Assembly: GCF_029633825.1 (NCBI RefSeq)
Contig: NZ_CP090641.1
Span: 930,001 to 994,000 of the forward strand
Direction of reading: 5' to 3'
Source of the DNA: Burkholderia contaminans
GTDB taxonomy: Bacteria > Pseudomonadota > Gammaproteobacteria > Burkholderiales > Burkholderiaceae
DNA length: 64,000 nt
The position numbers and the translations under genes are program-made. Position 1 is the first letter of the stretch; every line of letters starts with the position of its first letter. Shown piece after piece: positions 49,329-58,681 of this stretch. Below the pieces are notes generated by a model. The model was given only the letters and a program-made list of their open reading frames with translations, had not been told where the DNA came from and did no database searches.

Positions 49329-50867
49329 TCAGGACAACACGGTCGACTCGCGCTGCGTCGCGAGCTGCATGATCTTTTCCTGCGTGGCGTCGGCGGCACG
49401 CAATTCGCCGGTCACGCGCCCTTCGCACATCACGAGAATCCGGTGGCTCATGCGCAGCACTTCGGGCAACTCCGACGAGATCATCACGATCGCCTTGCCG
49501 TCGGCGGCGAGCGCGTCGAGCAGCTTGTAGATCTCGCTTTTCGCGCCGACGTCGATGCCGCGCGTCGGCTCGTCGAAGAACAGGATGTCGCAGTCGCGCA
49601 GCAGCCACTTCGCGATCACGATCTTCTGCTGGTTGCCGCCCGACAGCAGCCGCGCCGGCTGCGCGACCGACGGCGTGCGGATCGCGAGCTGCCGCACGTA
49701 CGCCTGCGCGGTGTCGCGCAATTCACGCGCGTCGAGGAACACGCCGCGGCGCACGAAGCGGCGCATGCTCGACAGCGCGATGTTGTTCTGCACGTCCATC
49801 CCGACCGCGAGCCCGAAGTGCTTGCGATCCTCGGACAGGTAGCCGATGCCGTGCTTCACCGCGTCGGCCGGCGTGCGGATCGTCACCGGCTTGCCATGCA
49901 CGCGGATCTCGCCCGCATCGACCGGGTCCGCGCCGAACACCGCACGCGCGACCTCGGTGCGGCCCGCGCCCATCAACCCGGCGAAGCCGAGGATCTCGCC
50001 GCGCCGCAGCGTGAAGCCGACATCGCGGATCGCACGGCCGCGCGACAGCCCGCGCACTTCGAGCGCGACGTCGTTCGCGGACGTATCGGGCGGCGTGCGG
50101 AATTCGGTCGCGAGCTGGCGGCCGACCATCATCGCGATGATCGCGTCCATCGACGTGCCGGCCATCGGCACGGTCGCGACGTACTTGCCGTCGCGCATCA
50201 CGGTCACGCGATCGGCGATCTGGCGCAGCTCGTCCATCTTGTGCGAGATGTAGACGATGCCGACACCGTGCGCGCGCAGGTCGCCGATGATGCGGAACAG
50301 CTCGGCGATCTCCGCGTTGTTGAGCGCGGCGGTCGGCTCGTCCATGATCAGCACGCGCGAGTCGAACGACAGCGCCTTCGCGATCTCGACCATCTGCTGC
50401 TTCGCCACCGTGAGCCGGCCGACCGGCGTACGCGGGTCGAGATCGAGCCGCATCCGCGCGAAGATTGCGGCCGCGTCGCGGTTCAGCTTGTCCTCGTCGA
50501 CGAACACGCCGAAGCGCCCGCGCGGCTCGCGGCCGATGAAGATGTTCTGCGCGACGCTCAGGTGGTTCATCAGGTTCAGTTCCTGATGGATGATGCCGAT
50601 CCCGAGCGCCTGCGCGGCGCGCGGGTCGGCGATTTCCACCGCGCGGCCGTCCATCCGGATCTCGCCGTCGTCGCGCTGGTAGACGCCCGCCAGGATCTTC
50701 ATCAGCGTCGACTTGCCGGCGCCGTTCTCGCCCATCAGCGCATGCACTTCGCCGGCACGCAGGTCGAAATGGCAGTCGTCGAGCGCCTGCACGCCGGGGA
50801 AGCGCTTGCCGATGCCGGTCAATGCGATCAGCGGCGGTGCGGGGTTCGGTGTCAAGTCGGGTTGCAT
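49329..50867 (-). CDS. Sugar ABC transporter ATPase, two domains (RbsA-like)
   Basis: Protein of 512 residues with two ABC cassettes. First: Walker [11 protein letters not shown] near 45, IIHQELNLM, signature [13 protein letters not shown], Walker [11 protein letters not shown]. Second: degenerate Walker A region [12 protein letters not shown] and signature [17 protein letters not shown] with Walker [13 protein letters not shown]. The altered second nucleotide loop is normal for the RbsA/XylG/MglA class. It energises import of the sugar; 12 bases separate it from the upstream dehydrogenase gene. Confidence 0.9.
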   Translation of the reverse strand: MQPDLTPNPAPPLIALTGIGKRFPGVQALDDCHFDLRAGEVHALMGENGAGKSTLMKILAGVYQRDDGEIRMDGRAVEIADPRAAQALGIGIIHQELNLMNHLSVAQNIFIGREPRGRFGVFVDEDKLNRDAAAIFARMRLDLDPRTPVGRLTVAKQQMVEIAKALSFDSRVLIMDEPTAALNNAEIAELFRIIGDLRAHGVGIVYISHKMDELRQIADRVTVMRDGKYVATVPMAGTSMDAIIAMMVGRQLATEFRTPPDTSANDVALEVRGLSRGRAIRDVGFTLRRGEILGFAGLMGAGRTEVARAVFGADPVDAGEIRVHGKPVTIRTPADAVKHGIGYLSEDRKHFGLAVGMDVQNNIALSSMRRFVRRGVFLDARELRDTAQAYVRQLAIRTPSVAQPARLLSGGNQQKIVIAKWLLRDCDILFFDEPTRGIDVGAKSEIYKLLDALAADGKAIVMISSELPEVLRMSHRILVMCEGRVTGELRAADATQEKIMQLATQRESTVLS

Positions 50868-50879
50868 GGCTCGCCGCCC

Positions 50880-51689
<810 letters not shown>

Positions 51690-51699
51690 TCAACGCGTG

Positions 51700-52977
51700 T
51701 CAGCCGCGGAACCGGTACTGCTCCAGCGATTCGGGCTTCATCTCGATCGAGAAACCGGGCGCCGTCGGCGGCATATACGCCGCGCCGCGCACGATGCACG
51801 GTTCGACGAAATGCTCGTGCAGGTGATCGACGTACTCCGTCACGCGCCCTTCCTTCGTGCCGGCAATGCAGATGTAATCGATCATCGACAGATGCTGCAC
51901 GTACTCGCACAACCCGACGCCGCCCGCATGCGGGCACACCGGCAGCCCGTACTTCGCGGCCATCAGCATCACCGCGAGAATCTCGTTCACGCCGCCGAGC
52001 CGGCACGCATCGATCTGCACCACGTCGATCGCACCGCGCGCGATGAACTGCTTGAACAGCACGCGGTTCTGGCACATCTCGCCGGTCGCGACCTGCACGG
52101 GCGCGATCGCGTCGCGGATCTTGCGATGCCCTTCGACGTCGTCGGGGCTGGTCGGCTCCTCGATGAACCACGGCCGCGCGAACGCCAGCTCGCGCACCCA
52201 GTCGATCGCCTCGTCCACTTCCCACACCTGGTTCGCGTCGATCATCAGCTTGCGGTCCGGGCCGATCACCTCGCGCGCGATCGTCACGCGGCGGATGTCG
52301 TCCTCCAGGTTCGCGCCGACCTTCAGCTTCACGTATTCGAAACCCTCTTCCACCGCATCGCGACACAGCCGCCGCAGCTTGTCGTCGCTGTAACCGAGCC
52401 AGCCGGCCGACGTCGTGTAGCACGGGTAGCCGTCGCGCTCGAGCAGCGCGATCCGGTCGGCCTTGGCCGGCGCCTGCCGGCGCAGCAGGTCGAGTGCTTC
52501 GTCCGGCGTCAGGCAGTCGGTCAGGTAGCGGAAGTCGATCGCGCGCACCAGTTCCTCGGGGCTCATGTCGGCCACGAGCCGCCACAGCGGCTTGCGTTCG
52601 GCTTTCGCCCACAGATCCCACACCGCGTTGACGACCGCGCCCGTCGCCAGGTGGATCGCGCCCTTGTCGGGGCCGATCCAGCGCAACTGGCTGTCCGACG
52701 TGACGTGCCGCCAGAAGCGGCCCATGTCTTCGCGGATCCAGTCGAGGTCGAGGCCGACGACGAGGTGACGCATCGCGTCGATCGCCGCGCAGCAGATTTC
52801 GTTGCCGCGCCCGATGGTGAACGTGAGCCCGTGACCTTCGAGCCCGTCATGATCGGTTTCGAGCACGACGTAGGCCGCCGAATAATCGGGGTCTGGATTC
52901 ATCGCATCGGAGCCGTCGAGCTGGCGCGAGGTCGGGAAGCGCACGTCGAGGACGCGCATCGATCGAATGATAGGCAT
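51700..52977 (-). CDS. L-fuconate dehydratase
   Basis: Enolase-superfamily enzyme of 425 residues that removes water from L-fuconate to give 2-keto-3-deoxy-L-fuconate. Catalytic features: YVKLKVGANLEDD with the base lysine pair (about residue 220), metal ligands in MIDANQVW, FIEEPTSPDD and VATGEMCQNR, and the catalytic histidine in PHAGGVGLCEY. Length and motifs agree with the characterised FucD group. The ATG at 52977 is the first in-frame ATG after the FAH gene and starts MPIIRSMRVLDVRFP, as in the family. Confidence 0.9.
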   Translation of the reverse strand: MPIIRSMRVLDVRFPTSRQLDGSDAMNPDPDYSAAYVVLETDHDGLEGHGLTFTIGRGNEICCAAIDAMRHLVVGLDLDWIREDMGRFWRHVTSDSQLRWIGPDKGAIHLATGAVVNAVWDLWAKAERKPLWRLVADMSPEELVRAIDFRYLTDCLTPDEALDLLRRQAPAKADRIALLERDGYPCYTTSAGWLGYSDDKLRRLCRDAVEEGFEYVKLKVGANLEDDIRRVTIAREVIGPDRKLMIDANQVWEVDEAIDWVRELAFARPWFIEEPTSPDDVEGHRKIRDAIAPVQVATGEMCQNRVLFKQFIARGAIDVVQIDACRLGGVNEILAVMLMAAKYGLPVCPHAGGVGLCEYVQHLSMIDYICIAGTKEGRVTEYVDHLHEHFVEPCIVRGAAYMPPTAPGFSIEMKPESLEQYRFRG

Positions 52978-53000
52978 GACGAACCGTCCGTAAAAGGAAA

Positions 53001-53843
53001 TCAGGCCTGGACGGTTCGCTGGCGTTGCTCGCCGAGCCCGTCGATGCCGAGCGTGATCACCTGTCCGGCGCGCAGGTAGACGGGCGGCTTCTGCCCGAGG
53101 CCGACACCCGGCGGCGTGCCGGTCGAGATCACGTCGCCCGGCTGCAGGCTCATGAAGCGGCTCAGGTAGCTGACCAGGTGCGGCACGCGAAACACCATCG
53201 TCGCGGTCGTGCCGTTCTGGTAGCGATGACCGTCCACTTCCAGCCACAGCCGCAGTGCATGCGGATCGGGCACTTCGTCGGCCGTCACGAGCCACGGGCC
53301 GAGCGGCCCGAACGTGTCGTGGCCCTTGCCTTTATCCCACGTACCGCCGCGCTCGAGCTGGTATTCGCGCTCCGACACGTCGTTCACGACGCAGTAGCCG
53401 GCGACGTGCGACAACGCGTCGGCCTCCGCGATATAGCGGCCGCCCTGGCCGATCACCACGCCGAGCTCGACTTCCCAGTCGGTTTTTTCCGAGCCGCGCG
53501 GAATCTCGACGTCGTCGTTCGGCCCGGAGATCGCGCTCGTCCACTTGCCGAACACGACGGGCTCCTTCGGCACCTCCATCCCCGATTCGGCCGCGTGGTC
53601 GGAATAGTTGAGACCGATGCAGATGAACTTGCCGACGCGGCCGACGCACGCGCCGAGCCGCGGCGTGCCTTCGACCAGCGGCAGCGACGACGGCGGAATG
53701 TCGCGCAGCCGCGCAAGCGACGCCGGCGCCAGCACATCGCCGGCGATGTCGTCGATCACGCCGGACAGGTCGCGAATATGGCCGTGCGCATCGAGCAGGC
53801 CCGGCTTTTCATGGTGTTTGTCGCCAAATCTCAGCAGTTTCAT
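53001..53843 (-). CDS. 2,4-diketo-3-deoxy-L-fuconate hydrolase (FAH family)
   Basis: Fumarylacetoacetase-fold protein of 280 residues. Motifs: FICIGLNYSDHAAESG, KWTSAISGPNDDVEIPRGSE, the metal-binding DWEVELGVVIG and CVVNDVSEREYQ, and TGTPPGVGLG near the end. In this pathway it splits 2,4-diketo-3-deoxyfuconate to pyruvate and L-lactate. The open frame continues through the upstream SDR gene in another frame; the ATG at 53843 gives the usual length. Confidence 0.87.
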   Translation of the reverse strand: MKLLRFGDKHHEKPGLLDAHGHIRDLSGVIDDIAGDVLAPASLARLRDIPPSSLPLVEGTPRLGACVGRVGKFICIGLNYSDHAAESGMEVPKEPVVFGKWTSAISGPNDDVEIPRGSEKTDWEVELGVVIGQGGRYIAEADALSHVAGYCVVNDVSEREYQLERGGTWDKGKGHDTFGPLGPWLVTADEVPDPHALRLWLEVDGHRYQNGTTATMVFRVPHLVSYLSRFMSLQPGDVISTGTPPGVGLGQKPPVYLRAGQVITLGIDGLGEQRQRTVQA

Positions 53844-53884
53844 GTCGTGTTGAACCGATACGGAAAGTGAATGGGAACGCGCGA

Positions 53885-54649
53885 TCAGTTCGACCAGCCG
53901 CCGTCGATCAGGTGGATCGCGCCGGTCGTGAACGATGCTTCGTCGGACGCGAGGTACAGCGCGAGCGCGGCCACTTCCTCCGCGCGGCCGATGCGGCCTA
54001 TCGGCTGGCGCGCGACGAACGCCTGGCGCACCTCGTCGGTCGACACGTGGCGCGTGCGCGCCTGGTCGGCAATCCGCTGCTCCAGCGACGGCGATTCGAT
54101 CGTGCCCGGGCAGATCGCGTTGCAGCGGATGCCCCGCTCGACGAAATCGGCGGCCACCGCCTTGGTCAGGCCGATCACGGCCGCCTTGGTCGTACCGTAG
54201 ACGAAGCGGTTCGGCACGCCCTTCACGCTCGACGCCGCCGACGCCATGTTGATGATCGACGCGCCGCCGGCTTCGAGCATCGCGGGCAGCAGCGCGCGGA
54301 TCAGCCGGTACATCGACGTGACGTTCAGATTCAGTGAGAACGCCCATGCCTCGTCGTCGCAGTCGAGGATCGAGCCGTGGTGCACGAAGCCCGCGCAGTT
54401 GAACAGCACGTCGAACGCGCGCGCGCTCGCGGCAAGCGCCGCGACGTCCTGCGCATCGGTCACGTCGAGCCGGCGCGTGGTCAGCCGGCCGCCCGCGCGC
54501 TCGGCGTCGGCCTCGAGCCGCACGAGCGCGGCTTCGTTGATGTCGGTCGCCAGTACGTCGGCGCCCTCGCTCGCGAAGCGCAGCGCGGTCGCGCGGCCGA
54601 TGCCCTGCCCGGCCGCCGTCACCAGCGCGCGTTTGCCCTGCAATCTCAT
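53885..54649 (-). CDS. 2-keto-3-deoxy-L-fuconate dehydrogenase (SDR)
   Basis: Short-chain dehydrogenase of 254 residues that oxidises 2-keto-3-deoxyfuconate at C4. NAD motif TAAGQGIG near 12, NCAGFVHHG near 85, NMASAAS, catalytic YGTTKAA near 150 and a C-terminal LIDGGWSN. First gene of the operon, about 60 bases downstream of a predicted promoter. GGGAG lies seven bases before the ATG at 54649. Confidence 0.87.
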   Translation of the reverse strand: MRLQGKRALVTAAGQGIGRATALRFASEGADVLATDINEAALVRLEADAERAGGRLTTRRLDVTDAQDVAALAASARAFDVLFNCAGFVHHGSILDCDDEAWAFSLNLNVTSMYRLIRALLPAMLEAGGASIINMASAASSVKGVPNRFVYGTTKAAVIGLTKAVAADFVERGIRCNAICPGTIESPSLEQRIADQARTRHVSTDEVRQAFVARQPIGRIGRAEEVAALALYLASDEASFTTGAIHLIDGGWSN

Positions 54650-54696
54650 GAGCAACTCCCGAAAAAGCCGGCCATCCGACGGCCGATTGGCACAAA

Positions 54697-54743
54697 GGAC
54701 TAAAGGTCCAACCAATCATAGGAAGTGACGCCGCGTTTGTCAC
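54697..54743 (-). promoter_or_regulatory. Promoter and operator-like palindrome of the L-fucose operon
   Basis: On the minus strand GTGACA (54738-54743) and TATGAT (54715-54720) are separated by 17 bases, a near-consensus sigma70 promoter. The palindrome GGAC-N5-GTCC (54697-54709) covers the expected transcription start, the right place for a GntR-type repressor. A second repeat set, GTCGAA-N6-TTCGAC-G-TTCGAC, lies upstream at 54786-54810. Confidence 0.65.
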
Positions 54744-55310
54744 GAATTCGGGATTCAGTATTTACCCGGGAGGGGAAATCGGGCTGTCGAACAAAGATTC
54801 GACGTTCGACGGCGCTCTGGAGCACGTGTCGGGATTCGGACAAATCCAATACCGGCGGGCCTTCCAGTCGGTTTTTTCGCGTACGCCCGACCCGACATCC
54901 CGCCAAACTGACAAAAAAGTCATGTTCACGTCAGGGTCTCAACGGGATGCGCGCGCCATCATGACGTACCGGACTGCGCTTCCGGTCCATCGCCACCCCG
55001 CCCGCGTTCGATCCCTGCGGGCACTCCGTCCCCCCGGCGATGGGCTCCGTGACTGGGCGAGCAGACACGGCGCGCAGGCCGATTTTCCGCCCCGGGCTTC
55101 GCGTCCGGGGCGTTTTTGTCTGTGGTTTCCAAGAAAATAAGCCTGGATTGTTTCTAAATCGGCAAAAGGTAATTTGAGCCAGACAGGATGTTTTTTCCGG
55201 TCACAGACGCTTACATTTAGCGCACCACTCATGGAAACCGCTACGGATTCGCCATCGGGTAGTGACATCCACTGCCATGACCGAACCGCACGAGCTTTAG
55301 GAAACGGCAA
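54744..55310. other. Intergenic region between the fucose operon and the DUF3331 gene
   Basis: 567 bases. The left part is upstream DNA of the fucose promoter. Around 54960-55117 lies a GC-rich stretch with several hairpin-capable segments ending in a strong plus-strand terminator, perhaps a small RNA. The right part (55140-55260) is lower in GC and holds the likely DUF3331 promoter. A minus-strand frame starting at 55268 is discussed as a finding. Confidence 0.5.
55088..55117 (+). terminator. Intrinsic terminator without an obvious upstream gene
   Basis: CGCCCCGG, nine-base loop, CCGGGGCG followed by TTTTT on the plus strand. The only plus-strand DNA upstream within 500 bases is intergenic, so the terminated transcript is probably a small RNA. 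Confidence 0.7.
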
Positions 55311-55601
55311 ATGAAGGCCTCCAAATCCCTGCCTGCGCTCGATCCCGCCGACGTTCACGTCGAAATCCTCGAACGTTCCGATACGCTACTCGTCGTCCGC
55401 TGGGTCGAGCCCGGCCGCTGTCACTACGGTGAACAGCGCTGGCGCCGCCGCTTCGCGCAACGCACCGGCACCTGCGCGCTGTCGCGCCAGGTGATCCACC
55501 GCGGCGACGAAGTCTTCCGCCCGGCCGAACGCCCGGCACCCGCGAACGCGGCCGCGATGATCTCCGCCGCTGAAGTGCTCGCGCTGGCCGGCGGCAGGTA
55601 A
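55311..55601 (+). CDS. DUF3331 family protein
   Basis: Protein of 96 residues with the DUF3331 pattern VVRWVEPGRCHYGEQRWRRR followed by TGTCALSRQVIHRGDEVFRP and NAAAMI. Two cysteines in a Cys-N17-Cys arrangement and many arginines suggest a small nucleic-acid or zinc-associated domain, but function is unknown. The family is nearly restricted to Burkholderia relatives. GGAAACGG precedes the ATG as a weak ribosome binding site. Confidence 0.75.
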   Translation: MKASKSLPALDPADVHVEILERSDTLLVVRWVEPGRCHYGEQRWRRRFAQRTGTCALSRQVIHRGDEVFRPAERPAPANAAAMISAAEVLALAGGR

Positions 55602-55770
55602 GTCCTCCCGGCCAAACACGGCACGGCGCGCGGCGCCACCCGATGCGCCGGCCCTAGAAGCGCCGGTCTAATTCCCCCGCTTGTCTGCCACGCCCGCGCG
55701 CACTATCGTTACACCACTCAATGTAATGATTACGCGCCGCGGCCGCCCGGTCGCGCCGATGGAGGCAGAC

Positions 55771-56757
55771 ATGCATGCATGGAGCGCGCGCCACGTCCCG
55801 GCGCAAGGCGGCAAGGTCGCGGTCGTGACCGGCGCCAACAGCGGGCTCGGCTGGCAGCTGGCGGAAACGCTGGCCGCGAAAGGCGCGACGGTCGTGATGG
55901 GCTGCCGCGACGCCGCCCGCGCCGCGCAGGCGGCCGATGCGATCCGCCGGCTCCATCCTGATGCCCGCGTCGAAGTCGATGCACTCGACCTCGCCGATCT
56001 CGCGTCGATCGCACGCTTCGCGGCCGACGTGGCCGAACGCCATGGGCGCGTCGATATCCTCTGCAACAACGCCGGCGTGATGTTCCTGCCGCTGCGCCAT
56101 ACGCACGACGGCTTCGAGATGCAGTTCGGCACCAACCACCTTGGCCATTTCGCACTGACCGGCCATCTGCTGCCCGCGTTGCGCGCCGCGCGCCGGGCGC
56201 GGGTCGTGACGATGTCGAGCGGCCTCAACCGCGGCGGCCGGATCCGCGTCGACGACCTGCGCGCCGAGCACCGCTACAACCGCTATCTCGCCTATTGCGA
56301 CAGCAAGCTCGCGAATCTCGTGTTCGCGATCGAGCTGCAGCGCCGTTTCGAGCGCGCGGCGTTCGCCGGGATCAGCGTGGCCGCGCACCCGGGCTACGCG
56401 GCGACCAACCTGCAGTTCGCGGGCCCGGCGATGGACAGCTCGCCCGCCCGTGCCGCGCTGATGCGCGCCGCGAACCGTTATCTCGCGCAGCCGGCCGACC
56501 AGGGCGCGCTGCCCGCGATTCATGCGGCAACCGCACCCGATCTCGCCGGGGGCGCCTACATCGGGCCGTCCGGCTGGTTCGAGTCGCGCGGGTTGCCGGC
56601 GCCCGCGAGCGTGCCACGCGCGGCACGCGACGTGGCCACGGCGGCGCTGCTGTGGGAAGCCTCGGAAGCCGCGACGGGCGTGCGCTTCCTCAGCTCGAGC
56701 ACGCCGGCCGGACGCTCGCCGGGCCGGCCGTTCGACATGGCGGCCGAGGTCCGCTGA
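55771..56757 (+). CDS. Short-chain dehydrogenase (retinol-dehydrogenase/oxidoreductase-like SDR)
   Basis: SDR of 328 residues: TGANSGLG near 20, NNAGVMFLP near 98, a serine in VVTMSSGLNRGG and YCDSKLAN near 180. The length, VM-FLP loop and GTNHLGHFALTGHLLPAL match the retinol dehydrogenase/protochlorophyllide reductase-like group, often annotated only as oxidoreductase. GGAGG six bases before the ATG at 55771 fixes the start over upstream in-frame ATGs. Substrate unknown; no operon partner. Confidence 0.8.
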   Translation: MHAWSARHVPAQGGKVAVVTGANSGLGWQLAETLAAKGATVVMGCRDAARAAQAADAIRRLHPDARVEVDALDLADLASIARFAADVAERHGRVDILCNNAGVMFLPLRHTHDGFEMQFGTNHLGHFALTGHLLPALRAARRARVVTMSSGLNRGGRIRVDDLRAEHRYNRYLAYCDSKLANLVFAIELQRRFERAAFAGISVAAHPGYAATNLQFAGPAMDSSPARAALMRAANRYLAQPADQGALPAIHAATAPDLAGGAYIGPSGWFESRGLPAPASVPRAARDVATAALLWEASEAATGVRFLSSSTPAGRSPGRPFDMAAEVR

Positions 56758-56971
56758 ACCGCGCATCGCCCTCCGCGATATCCACCAGACTTGTTGCACC
56801 AACCGAAAAGAAAGCTGGTTGAAAGACTAATTCGACGGACTACTGTTACCGCTCAGGAAACAATTTATCGTCAAAACCAGCGTTTACCCTGAACCTTCCG
56901 ATGACTAAGATTCGATCAATCGCTTAAGACATGGTGTCGAGAGCGAACTCAATAAAACACCGGAGGTCATC

Positions 56972-57268
56972 ATGAAATCGCTCGTTTCCGCAGTCGTTGC
57001 CGCTGCCGCCCTGTCCGCTTCGTTTGGCGCATTCGCCCAAAGCACCGTGACCCGCGCTCAAGTGCGCAACGAACTGGTTCAGCTCGAACAAGCCGGCTAC
57101 AAGCCGGGCGTGTCGAGCCCGTACTACCCGAACGACATCCAGAGCGCCGAAGCGCGTGTTCATGGTGCCGACACCAGCGGCTACGGCGCACAACCGGCTC
57201 CGGCCGTCCACTCGGGCGCTCCGGCTGCATCGTCGAACGCGCGCGACTCGATCTTCTTCGGCCAGTAA
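56972..57268 (+). CDS. DUF4148 family secreted protein
   Basis: Exported protein of 98 residues. Signal peptide about 1-23 (MKSLVSAVVAAAALSASFG, cleavage near AFA-QS), then the DUF4148 motif TVTRAQVRNELVQLEQAGYK at the mature N-terminus, followed by YYPNDIQSAEARV. CCGGAGGTC before the ATG is an excellent ribosome binding site. A strong terminator follows 48 bases downstream, so it is a monocistronic unit. The paralogue at 16576 has the motif at the opposite end. Confidence 0.85.
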   Translation: MKSLVSAVVAAAALSASFGAFAQSTVTRAQVRNELVQLEQAGYKPGVSSPYYPNDIQSAEARVHGADTSGYGAQPAPAVHSGAPAASSNARDSIFFGQ

Positions 57269-57315
57269 GCCGACGCGCCCTCGGCGGGCGTCGCGTGATG
57301 AAGCGCGAAAGTCAG

Positions 57316-57346
57316 GACGAGCCCCCTTGCGGGGCTCGTCTTTTTT
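57316..57346 (+). terminator. Intrinsic terminator of the DUF4148 gene
   Basis: GACGAGCCCC, CCTTGC region, GGGGCTCGTC, then six T: a perfect 10-bp stem with U-run. Confidence 0.9.
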
Positions 57347-57462
57347 GTGAAACGCATACCTCCGCCGCCCGGCAGCGGGTGGCTTCGCCCGGGCGCCTGG
57401 CGTCCGGGTGTTTTTTCATCTACGAGGTACGCGTGCGGGCACGATGAAGCGGGACGCCCCCG

Positions 57463-58659
57463 TCAGCGCGACGCTGTGGCGGCGGCAGCCGATCGCGACA
57501 GCACCCGCCATCGCGACAGCAACTCGTCGCGATCCACGTAGCAGCCCTGCAGGTGCCGGCGTCCGGTAGACGGATCGAACTCCGTACGCGCATGCATCAC
57601 GCGCCGGTTGTCGAACGCCCACATGTCGCCCGCCCGCAGCCGGCGCTGCACGCGAAAGCGCGGCTCGCGCGCCAGCGCGAGGAACCGCCGGTACGCACGA
57701 TAGACCGCCGCGACCGAGCCGGCCGGCGCATCGAGCGGCCCGCGCAGGAAATTCGCGACGCGCACTTCCGTCACATTGCCGCGCGCGTCGAGCCCGATCA
57801 CCGGCGCCGAGCAGCGGTAGTCGCTGTTCGCACTCTTGTTCCAGAACTCGAACGGCGTCGACGCGAGTTGTTCGAAATCCGCCGGATGTTCGCGCCGCAG
57901 CGCATCGGCGAGCGCGAAGCCGTCGAGGAAGATACTGTCGCCGCCGGTCGCGTCGTTCGCGAGGCAATGCAGGAACTGCACGCCCGGCTGCAACTCGCGG
58001 GTCGGCAAGTCGGTATGCGGCGGCAGGTTCAGTGATGTATACGCATTGCTGTCCGGGCGCGGCTTCGATTCGACGTCGAACAGCACGCCGAAATTGCTTT
58101 CGCGGATCAGGCCGACGCGGCGCGCGATCTCGTCGACGCGGCCGCGCTCGGCCGGCACGCCTTCGACGAGCGTCAGCCCCGTGCGCTGCAACGCGGCGAG
58201 CCATGCGAGCAAGGCGCGGTCGTCCTCCATCACGTCGCGCCACGCGAACACGCCAATGGCTGTCGCGTCGTCCCCCGCCCACACGTGCCGCCCGTGCGCG
58301 GCCTGGCGCTCCGCGCGCGACGCGTCGTCGTACGCATGCGCGCGCAACCAGCCCGGCGACCACGCGCTGCGATGGCCGTCGTTCCACTCGACATGCAGCG
58401 CGCCGTCGGTTTCGACGTGCACCGTCAGCGCAGCGAGATCCTCGCGCGCATCGGCGATCTCGAACACCTGCTCACGCGTGACGGCATGCACGCACGCCGA
58501 ACACGCGCAGTTGTCGCGCAGCCAGTCGAAATGAAACGGCGATCGTCGCGTGTCGCTCCATTCGACGTCCACCGCACCATCGCCAATCGTCGCCGCCGCA
58601 ATGGCTGCATCGCCCGAAAACGTCCGCCAGTCCTCGATACGGTGTTGCGCTGCCTGCAT
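57463..58659 (-). CDS. Gamma-butyrobetaine dioxygenase (TauD/BBOX family)
   Basis: Fe(II)/2-oxoglutarate dioxygenase of 398 residues that hydroxylates gamma-butyrobetaine to L-carnitine. The N-terminal zinc-type module has RDNCACSACVHA; the double-stranded helix core has the HxD iron ligands in PPHTDLPTRELQPG, a late histidine in RRVMHARTEF and the 2-oxoglutarate arginine nearby. GGGAGG six bases before the ATG at 58659 sets the start. Downstream-most gene of the carnitine set; it feeds carnitine to the dehydrogenase encoded upstream. Substrate is inferred from context and the Zn-module architecture. Confidence 0.82.
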   Translation of the reverse strand: MQAAQHRIEDWRTFSGDAAIAAATIGDGAVDVEWSDTRRSPFHFDWLRDNCACSACVHAVTREQVFEIADAREDLAALTVHVETDGALHVEWNDGHRSAWSPGWLRAHAYDDASRAERQAAHGRHVWAGDDATAIGVFAWRDVMEDDRALLAWLAALQRTGLTLVEGVPAERGRVDEIARRVGLIRESNFGVLFDVESKPRPDSNAYTSLNLPPHTDLPTRELQPGVQFLHCLANDATGGDSIFLDGFALADALRREHPADFEQLASTPFEFWNKSANSDYRCSAPVIGLDARGNVTEVRVANFLRGPLDAPAGSVAAVYRAYRRFLALAREPRFRVQRRLRAGDMWAFDNRRVMHARTEFDPSTGRRHLQGCYVDRDELLSRWRVLSRSAAAATASR

Positions 58660-58681
58660 CGTTGCCTCCCGGAAACGCCCG

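Noticed and set aside
53001..54743. 580-residue frame joining the FAH hydrolase to upstream sequence
   Set aside because: The added N-terminal part is the SDR gene read in the wrong frame; both proteins are full length separately.
55000..55040. TTCGATC-containing segment resembling a tRNA T-loop
   Set aside because: The stem and loop lengths do not fit a tRNA and no acceptor or anticodon arm surrounds it.
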